Below, one piece after another: positions 29,150-37,284 of a stretch of DNA of 64,000 nt. Every line of letters starts with the position of its first letter. Position 1 is the stretch's first letter. This DNA is from Kordiimonas aquimaris (GTDB taxonomy: Bacteria > Pseudomonadota > Alphaproteobacteria > Sphingomonadales > Kordiimonadaceae): positions 7,501 to 71,500 of the forward strand of contig NZ_JAOBPO010000001.1 of NCBI RefSeq assembly GCF_025574485.1, written 5' to 3'. The position numbers and the translations under genes are program-made. The notes below the pieces were generated by a model that was given only the letters and a program-made list of their open reading frames with translations, had not been told where the DNA came from and did no database searches.

Positions 29150-29923
29150 CTAGGCTGCAACAGGTTCGCCTACTCTGGCAAAAACAACAACATGGACATA
29201 TTGTGCACCAGCATCTTTCAATGTAGCGGCACAAGCGGAAACTGTTGCGCCGGTCGTTAGCACATCGTCAACAAGCAATATACTTTTACCTTTAATGTGA
29301 CTCTGCTTGTTTTCAGGCACCATGAACGCATTGCTTACATTTGCAAAACGCTTTTCCCTGCCAAGTGTACCTTGGCTTGGTGTGGCTTTTGCGCGTTTCA
29401 ATGTATACGCATCCACGGGTCGACCGGTAATGCGCCCAATATCACGTGCCAGCACTTGTGACTGATTAAAACGGCGCTTTAACAAGCGTGACCAATGCAG
29501 CGGCACAGGCATTATCACATCAAAGCCGATCTCATCTTCAGCTCCACTTCCAGAGACCACATCGAGCTCCCTACTCATCATACGTGCCATTACCGGCACA
29601 GCAGACAACATGCCTCCATACTTTAGTGCCAGCACGAGTTCTCGACCTTTTTCATCGTATAACACTGGCGCGTTAGCGCTGTCGTAAACAGGGGGAGTTT
29701 GCAAGCATGCACCACAGGCTTGTGCTTCATCTGTTGAAAAAGCGAACGGTATGGCACACCGGCGGCATTTAGGGTCAGCTATTGGGGTTAGCGATGACCA
29801 ACAAGTTGAACACAAATGTCCATGTTCATTTATTCTACTGCGACACATGGTGCACCGAGGCGGCAAAAGGAAATCAAGCACCTGTGGTAAAAAATTGAAC
29901 TTTTGAAATAAGTCAGGCTTCAT
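29150..29923 (-). CDS. ComF family phosphoribosyltransferase-like protein
   Basis: The 257-residue protein has the ComF layout: an amino-terminal zinc-ribbon with CTMC, CSTC, CRRC and CGAC pairs (about 20-90) and a carboxy-terminal type I phosphoribosyltransferase fold with the PRPP loop ILLVDDVLTTGATVSACA (about 215). In naturally competent bacteria ComF helps DNA uptake into the cytosol; in most others the role is unknown. The gene diverges from the methyltransferase gene at 30006. It is followed by grxC, the usual neighbour in Alphaproteobacteria. Confidence 0.94.
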   Translation of the reverse strand: MKPDLFQKFNFLPQVLDFLLPPRCTMCRSRINEHGHLCSTCWSSLTPIADPKCRRCAIPFAFSTDEAQACGACLQTPPVYDSANAPVLYDEKGRELVLALKYGGMLSAVPVMARMMSRELDVVSGSGAEDEIGFDVIMPVPLHWSRLLKRRFNQSQVLARDIGRITGRPVDAYTLKRAKATPSQGTLGREKRFANVSNAFMVPENKQSHIKGKSILLVDDVLTTGATVSACAATLKDAGAQYVHVVVFARVGEPVAA

Positions 29924-30005
29924 ACACAGATCATAACAACGCCAAGGTTGACTGGCTATGCTTTAAGCAGTTGCACCCTGATTGCCAACGCCTTATGAAA
30001 AACGC

Positions 30006-30860
30006 ATGATACAGCAAGACACACCACCACGCCTTTTCGATACACAAGCTGTCGCACGAAACCGTGCGCGAAGCCAGCGCATGGACGATGGTCACAATTT
30101 TTTAAAAGCAGAAATAGCAGACCGCATGCAGGAGCGTTTAAGCGAGGTGAACCGCACCTTCACTGATCGCGTTGATTTAGGCGGCATGTTTGCGCCTTTT
30201 GTGCCGGAAGCTGTGGCTAAAACGTATCAAATCCATAGGCAAAACAATGATGCTTTGGACATTCCTCAGCAGTCAAGCGACCTTATCGTTTCAAATATGA
30301 TAATGCATTGGGTCAATGATTTGCCCGGGTTATTGGTTCAGATAAAAAATGCACTACGTCCTGACGGTTTGTTTACGGCATCTATGCTTGGCGGGCAAAC
30401 CCTGCATGAACTCAGACATGCTTTTCTAGCAGCGGAGTCCGAAATCACTGGCGGTGCCTCTGCTCGTGTTATCCCGTTTGCTGATGTAAAAGACCTTGGC
30501 AGCCTGATGCAACGCGCCGGATTTGCGCTACCTGTAACGGACGTTGACACATTAACCCTGACATACACACATCCGCTTAACCTCATGCAGGAACTCCGCG
30601 GCATGGGCGAAGCAAATGCATTAGTTAATCGACCAAAGGGTTTTTTAAGGCGTAAAATCTTGATGCGGGCTTGCGAGATGTATCAAGAAAAATTTGGGCT
30701 GGAAAATGGGCGCATTACAGCCACGTTTGAGGTGATGTACTTAACAGGCTGGCATCCTCATGAAAGCCAACAAAAACCCTTGAAGCCTGGAAGCGGCAAG
30801 ATAAACCTGGCTGACGCCCTGAAAGCAGGCGGTCCGCCTAAAGAGCCACCCACAGAATAA
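30006..30860 (+). CDS. SAM-dependent methyltransferase, NDUFAF5/BioC-like
   Basis: The protein has 284 residues from the ATG at 30006; a TTG at 29982 would add eight. The pattern FDTQAVARNRARS near the start, SSDLIVSNMIMHWVNDLPG in the middle and LTLTYTHPLNLMQELRGMGEAN later are characteristic of the alphaproteobacterial relatives of NDUFAF5, a complex I assembly factor that hydroxylates an arginine in the NDUFS7 subunit. The classical GxGxG loop is weak (VDLGGMFAP), as in that group. BioC is the other possible assignment, but no biotin genes are near. The gene converges with the nucleotidyltransferase gene, with three bases between. Confidence 0.85.
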   Translation: MIQQDTPPRLFDTQAVARNRARSQRMDDGHNFLKAEIADRMQERLSEVNRTFTDRVDLGGMFAPFVPEAVAKTYQIHRQNNDALDIPQQSSDLIVSNMIMHWVNDLPGLLVQIKNALRPDGLFTASMLGGQTLHELRHAFLAAESEITGGASARVIPFADVKDLGSLMQRAGFALPVTDVDTLTLTYTHPLNLMQELRGMGEANALVNRPKGFLRRKILMRACEMYQEKFGLENGRITATFEVMYLTGWHPHESQQKPLKPGSGKINLADALKAGGPPKEPPTE

Positions 30861-30863
30861 ACG

Positions 30864-31433
30864 TTACGCACGAATAACGCGTAGCTGTGGCCACCGCTTA
30901 CGCCACCCTTTGTTAATAAGTCGCTTTTCAAATGCGCTAGGGTCTTTTTCTTTCACTAGAGGTGTTATCCGTAAAACATGATCGTAAAGATCATCAAGCC
31001 CAAACGGCGCAATATATTCGAGAGCGTCATCATTGGTCATTCGCACACCAATAGCTGTTGCTACTTCCGGCCAATGCATCAACGCGTCATTTAAATCCTT
31101 AAATGGGCTGTGCCCACCATATTCATGCATGCGCGCCTGATTGCGCACTTGCCATTGTTGGTCAGGCACGGCACTGGAAAGAGCGGCTTCAAATGCATGT
31201 TCCACATTATGTGTTGCATCATCTGGATCAAAATAGATCACATCTATATCGGCAGCCAAAATAGCTTTATTATTATCATAAAGTTGATCCCAATATCGAT
31301 TTCGAACAAAGCCTGCAGCAATATAGGCGTCATCGGGACCAACTTCTTGAACAGCTTTTAAACACGCGAACGCCAATGCATCTTCATACAAAACAGAAAA
31401 CAACCGCTTAGCAGCGTCATTGTGCCTACTCAA
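30864..31433 (-). CDS. Nucleotidyltransferase family protein (DUF925-type)
   Basis: The 189-residue protein carries AAGFVRNRYWDQLY followed by DIDVIYFDPDDA, the Gly- and Asp-containing signature of the NTP_transf_6/DUF925 nucleotidyltransferase-like family. LNDALMHWPEVATAIGVR and FGLDDLYDHVLRITP are also typical. The substrate is unknown. The start is a TTG that overlaps the mutT stop codon (TTGA), so the two are translationally coupled; no nearby ATG in frame offers a better start. Confidence 0.88.
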   Translation of the reverse strand: MSRHNDAAKRLFSVLYEDALAFACLKAVQEVGPDDAYIAAGFVRNRYWDQLYDNNKAILAADIDVIYFDPDDATHNVEHAFEAALSSAVPDQQWQVRNQARMHEYGGHSPFKDLNDALMHWPEVATAIGVRMTNDDALEYIAPFGLDDLYDHVLRITPLVKEKDPSAFEKRLINKGWRKRWPQLRVIRA

Positions 31434-31876
31434 AAGAAATCCCTGATCATAGCAACCAATGGGTCGTCTGCAGGCGGCATAGGATAAGTCGAAAGTTCAC
31501 GAATAGGCACCCATTTCGTTTGCTGACCTTCCATTCCCTGTACTAATCCATCCCATTTGCGGCACACATAAAGGGGCATCAGCAAATGAAATTTCTCATA
31601 GGTATGCGAAGCAAAGGCGAAGGGCGCAAGGCAAGCAGCACTAATATCAATACCGAGCTCTTCCTTGCATTCTCTTATCAATGCTGCTTCTGGAATTTCT
31701 CCGGCCTCAACCTTACCACCAGGAAACTCCCAAAGGCCGGCCATCGATTTGCCTTCAGGGCGTTGTGCAATCAAGACATGACCGTCGCCGTCCATTAAGG
31801 CGATGGCCGCAACAAGAACGGTTGGCAGGTCTGCATCAACACGAACATTTGGCTGTGGGCACTCATCATCAATCAT
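31430..31876 (-). CDS. mutT: 8-oxo-dGTP diphosphatase (MutT-like Nudix hydrolase)
   Basis: MutT removes oxidised dGTP from the nucleotide pool. The 148-residue protein has the complete Nudix box GGKVEAGEIPEAALIRECKEELGI (given here as its pattern G-x5-E-x7-RE-x2-EE-x-G) at about 53-76, with GLWEFPGG before it. The first part VLVAAIALMDGDGHVLIAQRP fits MutT rather than other Nudix groups. I use the ATG at 31876; a TTG at 31885 also exists and neither has a strong ribosome-binding site. MutT is commonly near argJ and secA in Alphaproteobacteria, as here. Confidence 0.9.
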   Translation of the reverse strand: MIDDECPQPNVRVDADLPTVLVAAIALMDGDGHVLIAQRPEGKSMAGLWEFPGGKVEAGEIPEAALIRECKEELGIDISAACLAPFAFASHTYEKFHLLMPLYVCRKWDGLVQGMEGQQTKWVPIRELSTYPMPPADDPLVAMIRDFF

Positions 31877-32011
31877 AGTGACCAATTAGCGTTAACTTTA
31901 GGCAAATACAAGCTTTAACACCTTGTTTAGATTTGTCGCCAACACTGCAGTGCTAAGGTAAAAATCGAGTGTTTAAGTTAATCCTGACAGCAGGCAGTGA
32001 GGTGAACCATC

Positions 32012-32263
32012 ATGCACAAATCACGAGGCGTGTCTTTCTTTCAAAGAAATGACACGGTTAAGCAGTTATCTATTGTCAGAAACCTATCATATTTTCGCAA
32101 AAGCATCGACGGTGCCACAGCTGTGGAATATGGTTTACTAGCAGGTCTTGTTGCGCTGGGAATTGCAGGCGGGCTGGGTGCTCTGTCTGACCTGGTAAAC
32201 TTACTATTTGAAAATGTGAGTAATGACGCGGCAGAAGTCACGCGCAGCTTAAACGAAAACTAG
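32012..32263 (+). CDS. Flp family type IVb pilin (orphan)
   Basis: This 83-residue protein has the Flp prepilin signature DGATAVEYGLLAGLVALGI: the predicted prepilin-peptidase cut falls after G34, with Glu at +5 and Tyr at +6, followed by a hydrophobic helix. The start at 32012 follows GAGGTG. The leader of 34 residues is longer than usual for Flp pilins, and no tad/cpa assembly genes are in the window, so the pilus machinery must be encoded elsewhere if it is used. A hairpin lies right after the stop. Confidence 0.88.
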   Translation: MHKSRGVSFFQRNDTVKQLSIVRNLSYFRKSIDGATAVEYGLLAGLVALGIAGGLGALSDLVNLLFENVSNDAAEVTRSLNEN

Positions 32264-32287
32264 CGCGCCAACCAACATTGGCACGCT
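32262..32287 (+). terminator. Hairpin after the Flp pilin gene
   Basis: The arms AGCGCGCCAA and TTGGCACGCT (32262-32271, 32278-32287) pair with one mismatch and a 6-base loop, starting at the stop codon. There is no T run, so it may stabilise the transcript end rather than terminate it alone. Confidence 0.4.
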
Positions 32288-32311
32288 GAAATCGAATCAT
32301 CTTTACTACGA

Positions 32312-32545
32312 TTAGCTAAACGCTGCTTCTCGGTAACCTTCCATCGCATAATGACGACGCGGCTCTTCCACTTCGTCTTTGCGTTCGGCGATTACCCGCT
32401 TTGCACGCTCCACTTCGCGCTGCATATATTTAAGCTCGGCAAGCTTTTCAGCACCATCGTCAGCGTACTTTTGCAATGCATCAGACAGAGCTTCTTCAAG
32501 CTCGTTCAAAAATTTCAATTGCAGATCCAAATTCACTGTTGGCAT
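32312..32545 (-). CDS. Small coiled-coil protein of unknown function
   Basis: The protein has 77 residues from the ATG at 32545, which follows GGAG with a seven-base spacer; upstream in-frame Met codons have no suitable spacing. The sequence is almost entirely helical and charged, with heptad-like Leu and Ala spacing (LKFLNELEEALSDALQK, then ELKYMQREVERAKRVIAER), so a coiled coil is likely. The end is basic and aromatic. I do not recognise the family. It lies downstream of argJ on the same strand and converges with the Flp pilin gene. Confidence 0.72.
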   Translation of the reverse strand: MPTVNLDLQLKFLNELEEALSDALQKYADDGAEKLAELKYMQREVERAKRVIAERKDEVEEPRRHYAMEGYREAAFS

Positions 32546-32724
32546 TCTCATTCTCCAGTACATCGTTGCTGGTTTAACCCACAGCAAATCAATACAAGAC
32601 TCGTGCCATATATTTTTCTGTTAAATTTCAATTAGTTAAAGGGATTCAACAATCAAAAACATCGTCGCCAAAAACACAAGCGGAATCATTAACCACTTAG
32701 GCGGCAAATGTTGCTTACAGATAT

Positions 32725-33969
32725 CTAACTGCGATAATCAGCATTAATATCGATGTAACCATGGGTTAGATCACACGTCCATACCGATGCACAGCCACTA
32801 CCAATCCCAACATCGACACGGAGCAAAATAGTGTCTGTCTTCATATGGGCAGCCGCATGTTCTTCCACGTAGTTGCTACAAACGGCGCCTTTGTCGGCCA
32901 CCTTTTGATCACCGATCCATATTTGCAGTGCATCACGATCAGCCTTTTCGCCCGACTTTCCAACCGCCATCACAAGGCGCCCCCAGTTAGGGTCTTCCCC
33001 AGCAATTGCCGTTTTCACAAGTGGACTGTTAGCAATGGCCTTGGCAATAGTGCGTGCCGCAGAGGTATCCTCAGCCCCTTCGACAGTTACAGTTACAAAC
33101 TTGGTTGCCCCTTCGCCGTCCCTGACAATTTGTTGCGCCAAGTCCATCATTACCTGATCGAATTTTTTGACAAACTCTGCCAAACGCGGATCAGATGGGT
33201 CATCAATCACATCAGCATTGGCGCGCACACCTGTCGCAAATGCCAGTACAGTATCATTGGTGGACGTATCACCATCTACAGTCACACTATTAAAGCTGCC
33301 TTCTGTTGCATGTGAGAGAATCGCTTGCAAACACTGTGAAGACACATTGGCATTCGTGAAGACAAACCCCAACATAGTAGCCATGTCAGGAGCTATCATG
33401 CCTGAGCCTTTAGAAATACCAGAGATAACAACAGGCTGACCGTCAATAAATGTTGTACGGCAACATCCTTTGGGGAAAGTGTCTGTTGTTGTGATAGCCA
33501 CCGCTACCTCATGCCACATAGCAGTAGAAAGGCCTTCATGGATTCGCTGCAAAAACTTAGGGAAACTTGAAGTGTCTAATGGCTCACCAATAACCCCCGT
33601 TGATGCGAGCAATACTTCATTCATATCACAGCCTATAATTTCGGCTGCCGCTGAAGCGGTGCGCGCTGTTGCCTTTTCACCGTGTGATCCCGTGAATGCA
33701 TTAGCATTACCGGCATTGACAACCAGTGCTTTCGCTTTGCCTTTACTTTCCGACAACGCACTGCGACACCAATCAACCGGGGCGGCTGGCATTTTGGAAC
33801 GTGTAAAAACACCTGCCGCATATGCGCCGCCAGGAAACTCAACAAGCATAAGATCGGGACGACCGGTATAGCGTAGGCCCGCAGCTACAGCTCCCAGCTC
33901 AACGCCCGGCACGGGAGCAAGATCAGGAAATCTGTCCGGCGCCAAAGGTGATTTTTGATAGCTTGCCAT
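32725..33969 (-). CDS. argJ: Glutamate N-acetyltransferase / amino-acid acetyltransferase ArgJ
   Basis: ArgJ recycles the acetyl group in the arginine pathway by moving it from N-acetylornithine to glutamate. The 414-residue precursor cleaves itself before a threonine: the motif APDMATMLGF places it at about T198, giving alpha and beta chains. LVVNAGNANAFTG and GEDPNWGRL are other family motifs, and the carboxy end shows DINADYRS. Whether it is bifunctional, also using acetyl-CoA, cannot be decided by eye. It starts at ATG after GGACAAG and diverges from secA. Confidence 0.96.
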   Translation of the reverse strand: MASYQKSPLAPDRFPDLAPVPGVELGAVAAGLRYTGRPDLMLVEFPGGAYAAGVFTRSKMPAAPVDWCRSALSESKGKAKALVVNAGNANAFTGSHGEKATARTASAAAEIIGCDMNEVLLASTGVIGEPLDTSSFPKFLQRIHEGLSTAMWHEVAVAITTTDTFPKGCCRTTFIDGQPVVISGISKGSGMIAPDMATMLGFVFTNANVSSQCLQAILSHATEGSFNSVTVDGDTSTNDTVLAFATGVRANADVIDDPSDPRLAEFVKKFDQVMMDLAQQIVRDGEGATKFVTVTVEGAEDTSAARTIAKAIANSPLVKTAIAGEDPNWGRLVMAVGKSGEKADRDALQIWIGDQKVADKGAVCSNYVEEHAAAHMKTDTILLRVDVGIGSGCASVWTCDLTHGYIDINADYRS

Positions 33970-34307
33970 TACTTGTCCTGATTTATGTCGTTATTCACGA
34001 TAAGATGATCTCGAAACAGTATACATGCTGCATGAACAAAAACGCGCAAAAATGCTCAATTTTTCGGGCGCATTTTGGCCACACCGCGTCTTTATTGCAA
34101 GTGTGCTTCGTTTGCAGTGTCATTTTGTAAGGTACAAATGTTTGCCATAGGTTGACAGAAGCCTTGGCTATACTTATCTGTGCGTGCATTCATACGCATA
34201 AAAATAAGTGTGTAGTGGGTATTATTTTACCGGCCGGATGTGGCACCCTCATGGATGAGGCATACACTAAAAACAGCCGCAGAGAATAGGCAGATTAGGA
34301 AAACCAT
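33970..34307. other. Divergent intergenic region between argJ and secA
   Basis: This 338-base stretch contains no gene. It carries the putative secA promoter at 34152-34180 and the secA ribosome-binding site AGGAAAA. I found no clear ArgR-type operator for argJ. Confidence 0.6.
34152..34180 (+). promoter_or_regulatory. Putative sigma-70 promoter of secA
   Basis: TTGACA (34152-34157) and TATCTG (34175-34180) are 17 bases apart, a perfect -35 with a fair -10. This leaves a leader of roughly 120 bases before the secA start. Confidence 0.55.
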
Positions 34308-37139
34308 ATGTTGGGATTAAGCACGCTCGCAAAGAAGATATTTGGATCAGCTAATGATCGCTATCTTGCTAAGCTCGAGCCCAAAATTGCTGCCATTAAT
34401 GCGTTGGAGCCAGAGTATCAGGCATTGTCTGATGAAGCTCTCACGGCCAAAACTGTTGAGTTCAGAGGCCGCCTTGATAACGGCGAAAAACTGGATGACT
34501 TGCTGGTAGAAGCGTTTGCTGTTGTCCGTGAAGCCGCTGTGCGCGCCCTGGGCATGCGCCATTATGATGTGCAGTTAATCGGCGGTATGGTCTTAAACGA
34601 TAGTTCGATTGCCGAGATGAAAACAGGTGAAGGTAAAACGCTTGTTGCTACCCTTGCTGCCTACTTAAATGCATTACCTGGAAAAGGTGTTCACGTTGTC
34701 ACCGTGAATGACTATCTGGCTGAACGTGATGCCGAGTGGATGAGCAAAGTCTATGGTTTCCTTGGCCTGACTACAGGCGTAGTCATTCCAGGTAAAACGG
34801 ATGCTGAGCGCCGCGAAGCTTATGCGGCAGACATCACGTATGGCACCAATAACGAATTTGGATTTGATTACCTGCGCGACAATATGAAATTCCAGCGCGA
34901 GGAAATGGTACAGCGTGAATTCGCATTCGCTGTAGTTGATGAAGTTGACTCGATTCTAATTGATGAGGCGCGTACACCACTGATCATATCAGGGCCTACC
35001 GAGGACAAATCAGACCTTTACATCAGCATTGACCAAACTTTGTCGCAGATCAGCGAAGATGATTACGAAAAAGACGAAAAGTCAAAAAGCGTCTCACTAA
35101 CCGAAGACGGCACAGGACGCATAGAAGACATCCTGCGTGCTGACGGATTACTTAAATCTGAAAGTCTTTACGACTACGAGAACACTGCAATTGTTCACCA
35201 TGTAGATCAGGCGCTAAAAGCACGTACCATGTTCGAGCGCGACACGGATTACATCGTTAAAGATGATAAAGTTATCATTATTGATGAGTTTACCGGCCGA
35301 ATGATGGATGGCCGCCGATACTCTGGTGGCTTGCACCAAGCACTTGAAGCGAAAGAAGGCGTTACAATTCAGCCAGAAAACCAAACACTGGCATCTATTA
35401 CTTTCCAAAACTACTTCCGTATGTTCCCTAAACTCGCCGGCATGACAGGAACAGCAGCCACTGAAGCAGAAGAATTTGCTGATATCTACGGACTGGGTGT
35501 TATCGAGATTCCAACGAACGTGGAAATTGCACGCGTTGATGAACACGATGAATTTTATCGTACATCTAACGAAAAGTATGATGCCATCCTGAAAGACATT
35601 GAGGAAGCACAATCGAAAGGCCAACCTATTCTTGTAGGCACGGTATCGATTGAAAAATCAGAGTTGTTGTCAGCATTTCTGAAGAAAAAGAAAATCAAAC
35701 ATCAGGTACTAAATGCCCGACACCACGAACAAGAAGCCTTTATTGTTAGTCAAGCCGGTCGGTACGGTGCAGTAACTATCGCCACGAATATGGCTGGTCG
35801 CGGTACAGATATCCAGCTGGGCGGTAATGCAGACATGCGTATTGCGGAAGAAACGCAAGGCATCGACGATCCGAAAAAAACAGCCAAGATCGAAGAAAAA
35901 ATCAGAGAAGAAGTTGCTACTGAAAAGCAAAAGGTGCTTGAAGCAGGCGGCTTGTACATTATGGCAACCGAACGTCATGAAAGCCGCCGCATTGATAACC
36001 AGTTGCGTGGTCGTGCTGGCCGTCAAGGTGACCCTGGGCGCACGAAGTTCTTCCTATCATTACAAGATGATTTGATGCGTATTTTTGGCCCGGAGCGGAT
36101 GGACGCCATGCTTGTGCGCCTTGGCATTGAAGAAGGTGAGGCCATTATTCACCCATGGATCAACAAGGCGATCGAAAAAGCGCAGCAGAAAGTTGAAGCA
36201 CGCAACTATGATATCCGCAAAAACCTTGTAAAATATGATGATGTCATGAACGATCAGCGCCGCGTCATCTATGATCAACGCCGCGAGATTATGGATTCTG
36301 ACGATGTATCAGAAACAATCAAGGATATGCGCGATGACGTAGTTCAACACATTGTTGAAAGCCGTATTCCGCCTAAATCATATCCTGAACAGTGGGATTT
36401 GGAAGGCTTGCAAGAAGACGTGGAAAACACCCTTGGTTTGCACAACATATCGATAAAAGACTGGAGCGAAGAAGAAGGTGTTGATGACGACACCATTATT
36501 GAACGCCTTGAGATCGAAAGTGCACGCCTGATTGATGATAAAGCCACCCAATATGGAACCGAGTTCTGGCGCCATATCGAAAAAAGCCTACTCCTGCAGG
36601 TTGTCGATCAGGAATGGAAGGATCACCTACAAAACCTTGATCATTTGCGCCAAGGCGTTGGTTTGCGTGCATATGGTCAGCGTGATCCGCTAAATGAATA
36701 TAAAACCGAAGCCTTCTCTCTCTTTGAAAGTATGCTGCATCAGAACCGCGAGACGCTGGCACGATTGCTTGCCCGCGTGGAAATTGCGCCGCAGGTTAGT
36801 CCGGCTGATGTGATGCCATCGCCGCCAGCGCCACAGGTAATGGAAGCAAACCATCCTGATCCGTCTGCTGGCGGTATTATATCAGGTGATACAAGTGCGG
36901 GTCCTGTTGATATGGGCGATGTTGATGCAAACGACACATCTACTTGGTCAAACGTGCCGCGCAACTCACCTTGTCCTTGCGGTTCAGGACAAAAGTACAA
37001 ACATTGTCACGGCAATGTTGGCGGCAACGGCGCACCGTTTGCAGCACCAGCCAGCAACCCATTTGCAAATGTTGGCAGAAACGATACATGCCCGTGTGGT
37101 TCCGGTAAAAAGTTCAAACACTGCCATGGTTCGTTATAA
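34308..37139 (+). CDS. secA: Preprotein translocase ATPase SecA, with two SEC-C zinc motifs
   Basis: SecA drives secretory proteins through SecYEG. The 943-residue protein has Walker [12 protein letters not shown] (about 103), DYLRDN and [13 protein letters not shown], the helicase motif [12 protein letters not shown], and [10 protein letters not shown]. The start ATG follows AGGAAAA. The unusual part is the carboxy terminus. After a variable linker there are two zinc-binding SEC-C motifs, [14 protein letters not shown] and [14 protein letters not shown], separated by about 30 Gly/Ala/Asn/Pro-rich residues; most SecA proteins have one. Both motifs keep all the metal ligands. The motif normally binds SecB and phospholipid, so a doubled tail may alter those contacts. 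Confidence 0.98.
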   Translation: MLGLSTLAKKIFGSANDRYLAKLEPKIAAINALEPEYQALSDEALTAKTVEFRGRLDNGEKLDDLLVEAFAVVREAAVRALGMRHYDVQLIGGMVLNDSSIAEMKTGEGKTLVATLAAYLNALPGKGVHVVTVNDYLAERDAEWMSKVYGFLGLTTGVVIPGKTDAERREAYAADITYGTNNEFGFDYLRDNMKFQREEMVQREFAFAVVDEVDSILIDEARTPLIISGPTEDKSDLYISIDQTLSQISEDDYEKDEKSKSVSLTEDGTGRIEDILRADGLLKSESLYDYENTAIVHHVDQALKARTMFERDTDYIVKDDKVIIIDEFTGRMMDGRRYSGGLHQALEAKEGVTIQPENQTLASITFQNYFRMFPKLAGMTGTAATEAEEFADIYGLGVIEIPTNVEIARVDEHDEFYRTSNEKYDAILKDIEEAQSKGQPILVGTVSIEKSELLSAFLKKKKIKHQVLNARHHEQEAFIVSQAGRYGAVTIATNMAGRGTDIQLGGNADMRIAEETQGIDDPKKTAKIEEKIREEVATEKQKVLEAGGLYIMATERHESRRIDNQLRGRAGRQGDPGRTKFFLSLQDDLMRIFGPERMDAMLVRLGIEEGEAIIHPWINKAIEKAQQKVEARNYDIRKNLVKYDDVMNDQRRVIYDQRREIMDSDDVSETIKDMRDDVVQHIVESRIPPKSYPEQWDLEGLQEDVENTLGLHNISIKDWSEEEGVDDDTIIERLEIESARLIDDKATQYGTEFWRHIEKSLLLQVVDQEWKDHLQNLDHLRQGVGLRAYGQRDPLNEYKTEAFSLFESMLHQNRETLARLLARVEIAPQVSPADVMPSPPAPQVMEANHPDPSAGGIISGDTSAGPVDMGDVDANDTSTWSNVPRNSPCPCGSGQKYKHCHGNVGGNGAPFAAPASNPFANVGRNDTCPCGSGKKFKHCHGSL

Positions 37140-37284
37140 TAAAATGATACCTTAATACACTATATGATACATATTGATGAAAGCCTGCCATGCGAATTTT
37201 GATTGATTATTTCTGTGATCAATTTATTCTACCAACTAACGTTTAACTCTGAGCAACTAACTGAAATGGCAGAGGTTTTATCGC

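Noticed and set aside
29086-29290. A plus-strand GTG frame beginning TDQIFKEFDTTPVRD beside comF
   Set aside because: It looks protein-like for about 20 codons but runs antisense into comF, with no conserved domain and a doubtful start.
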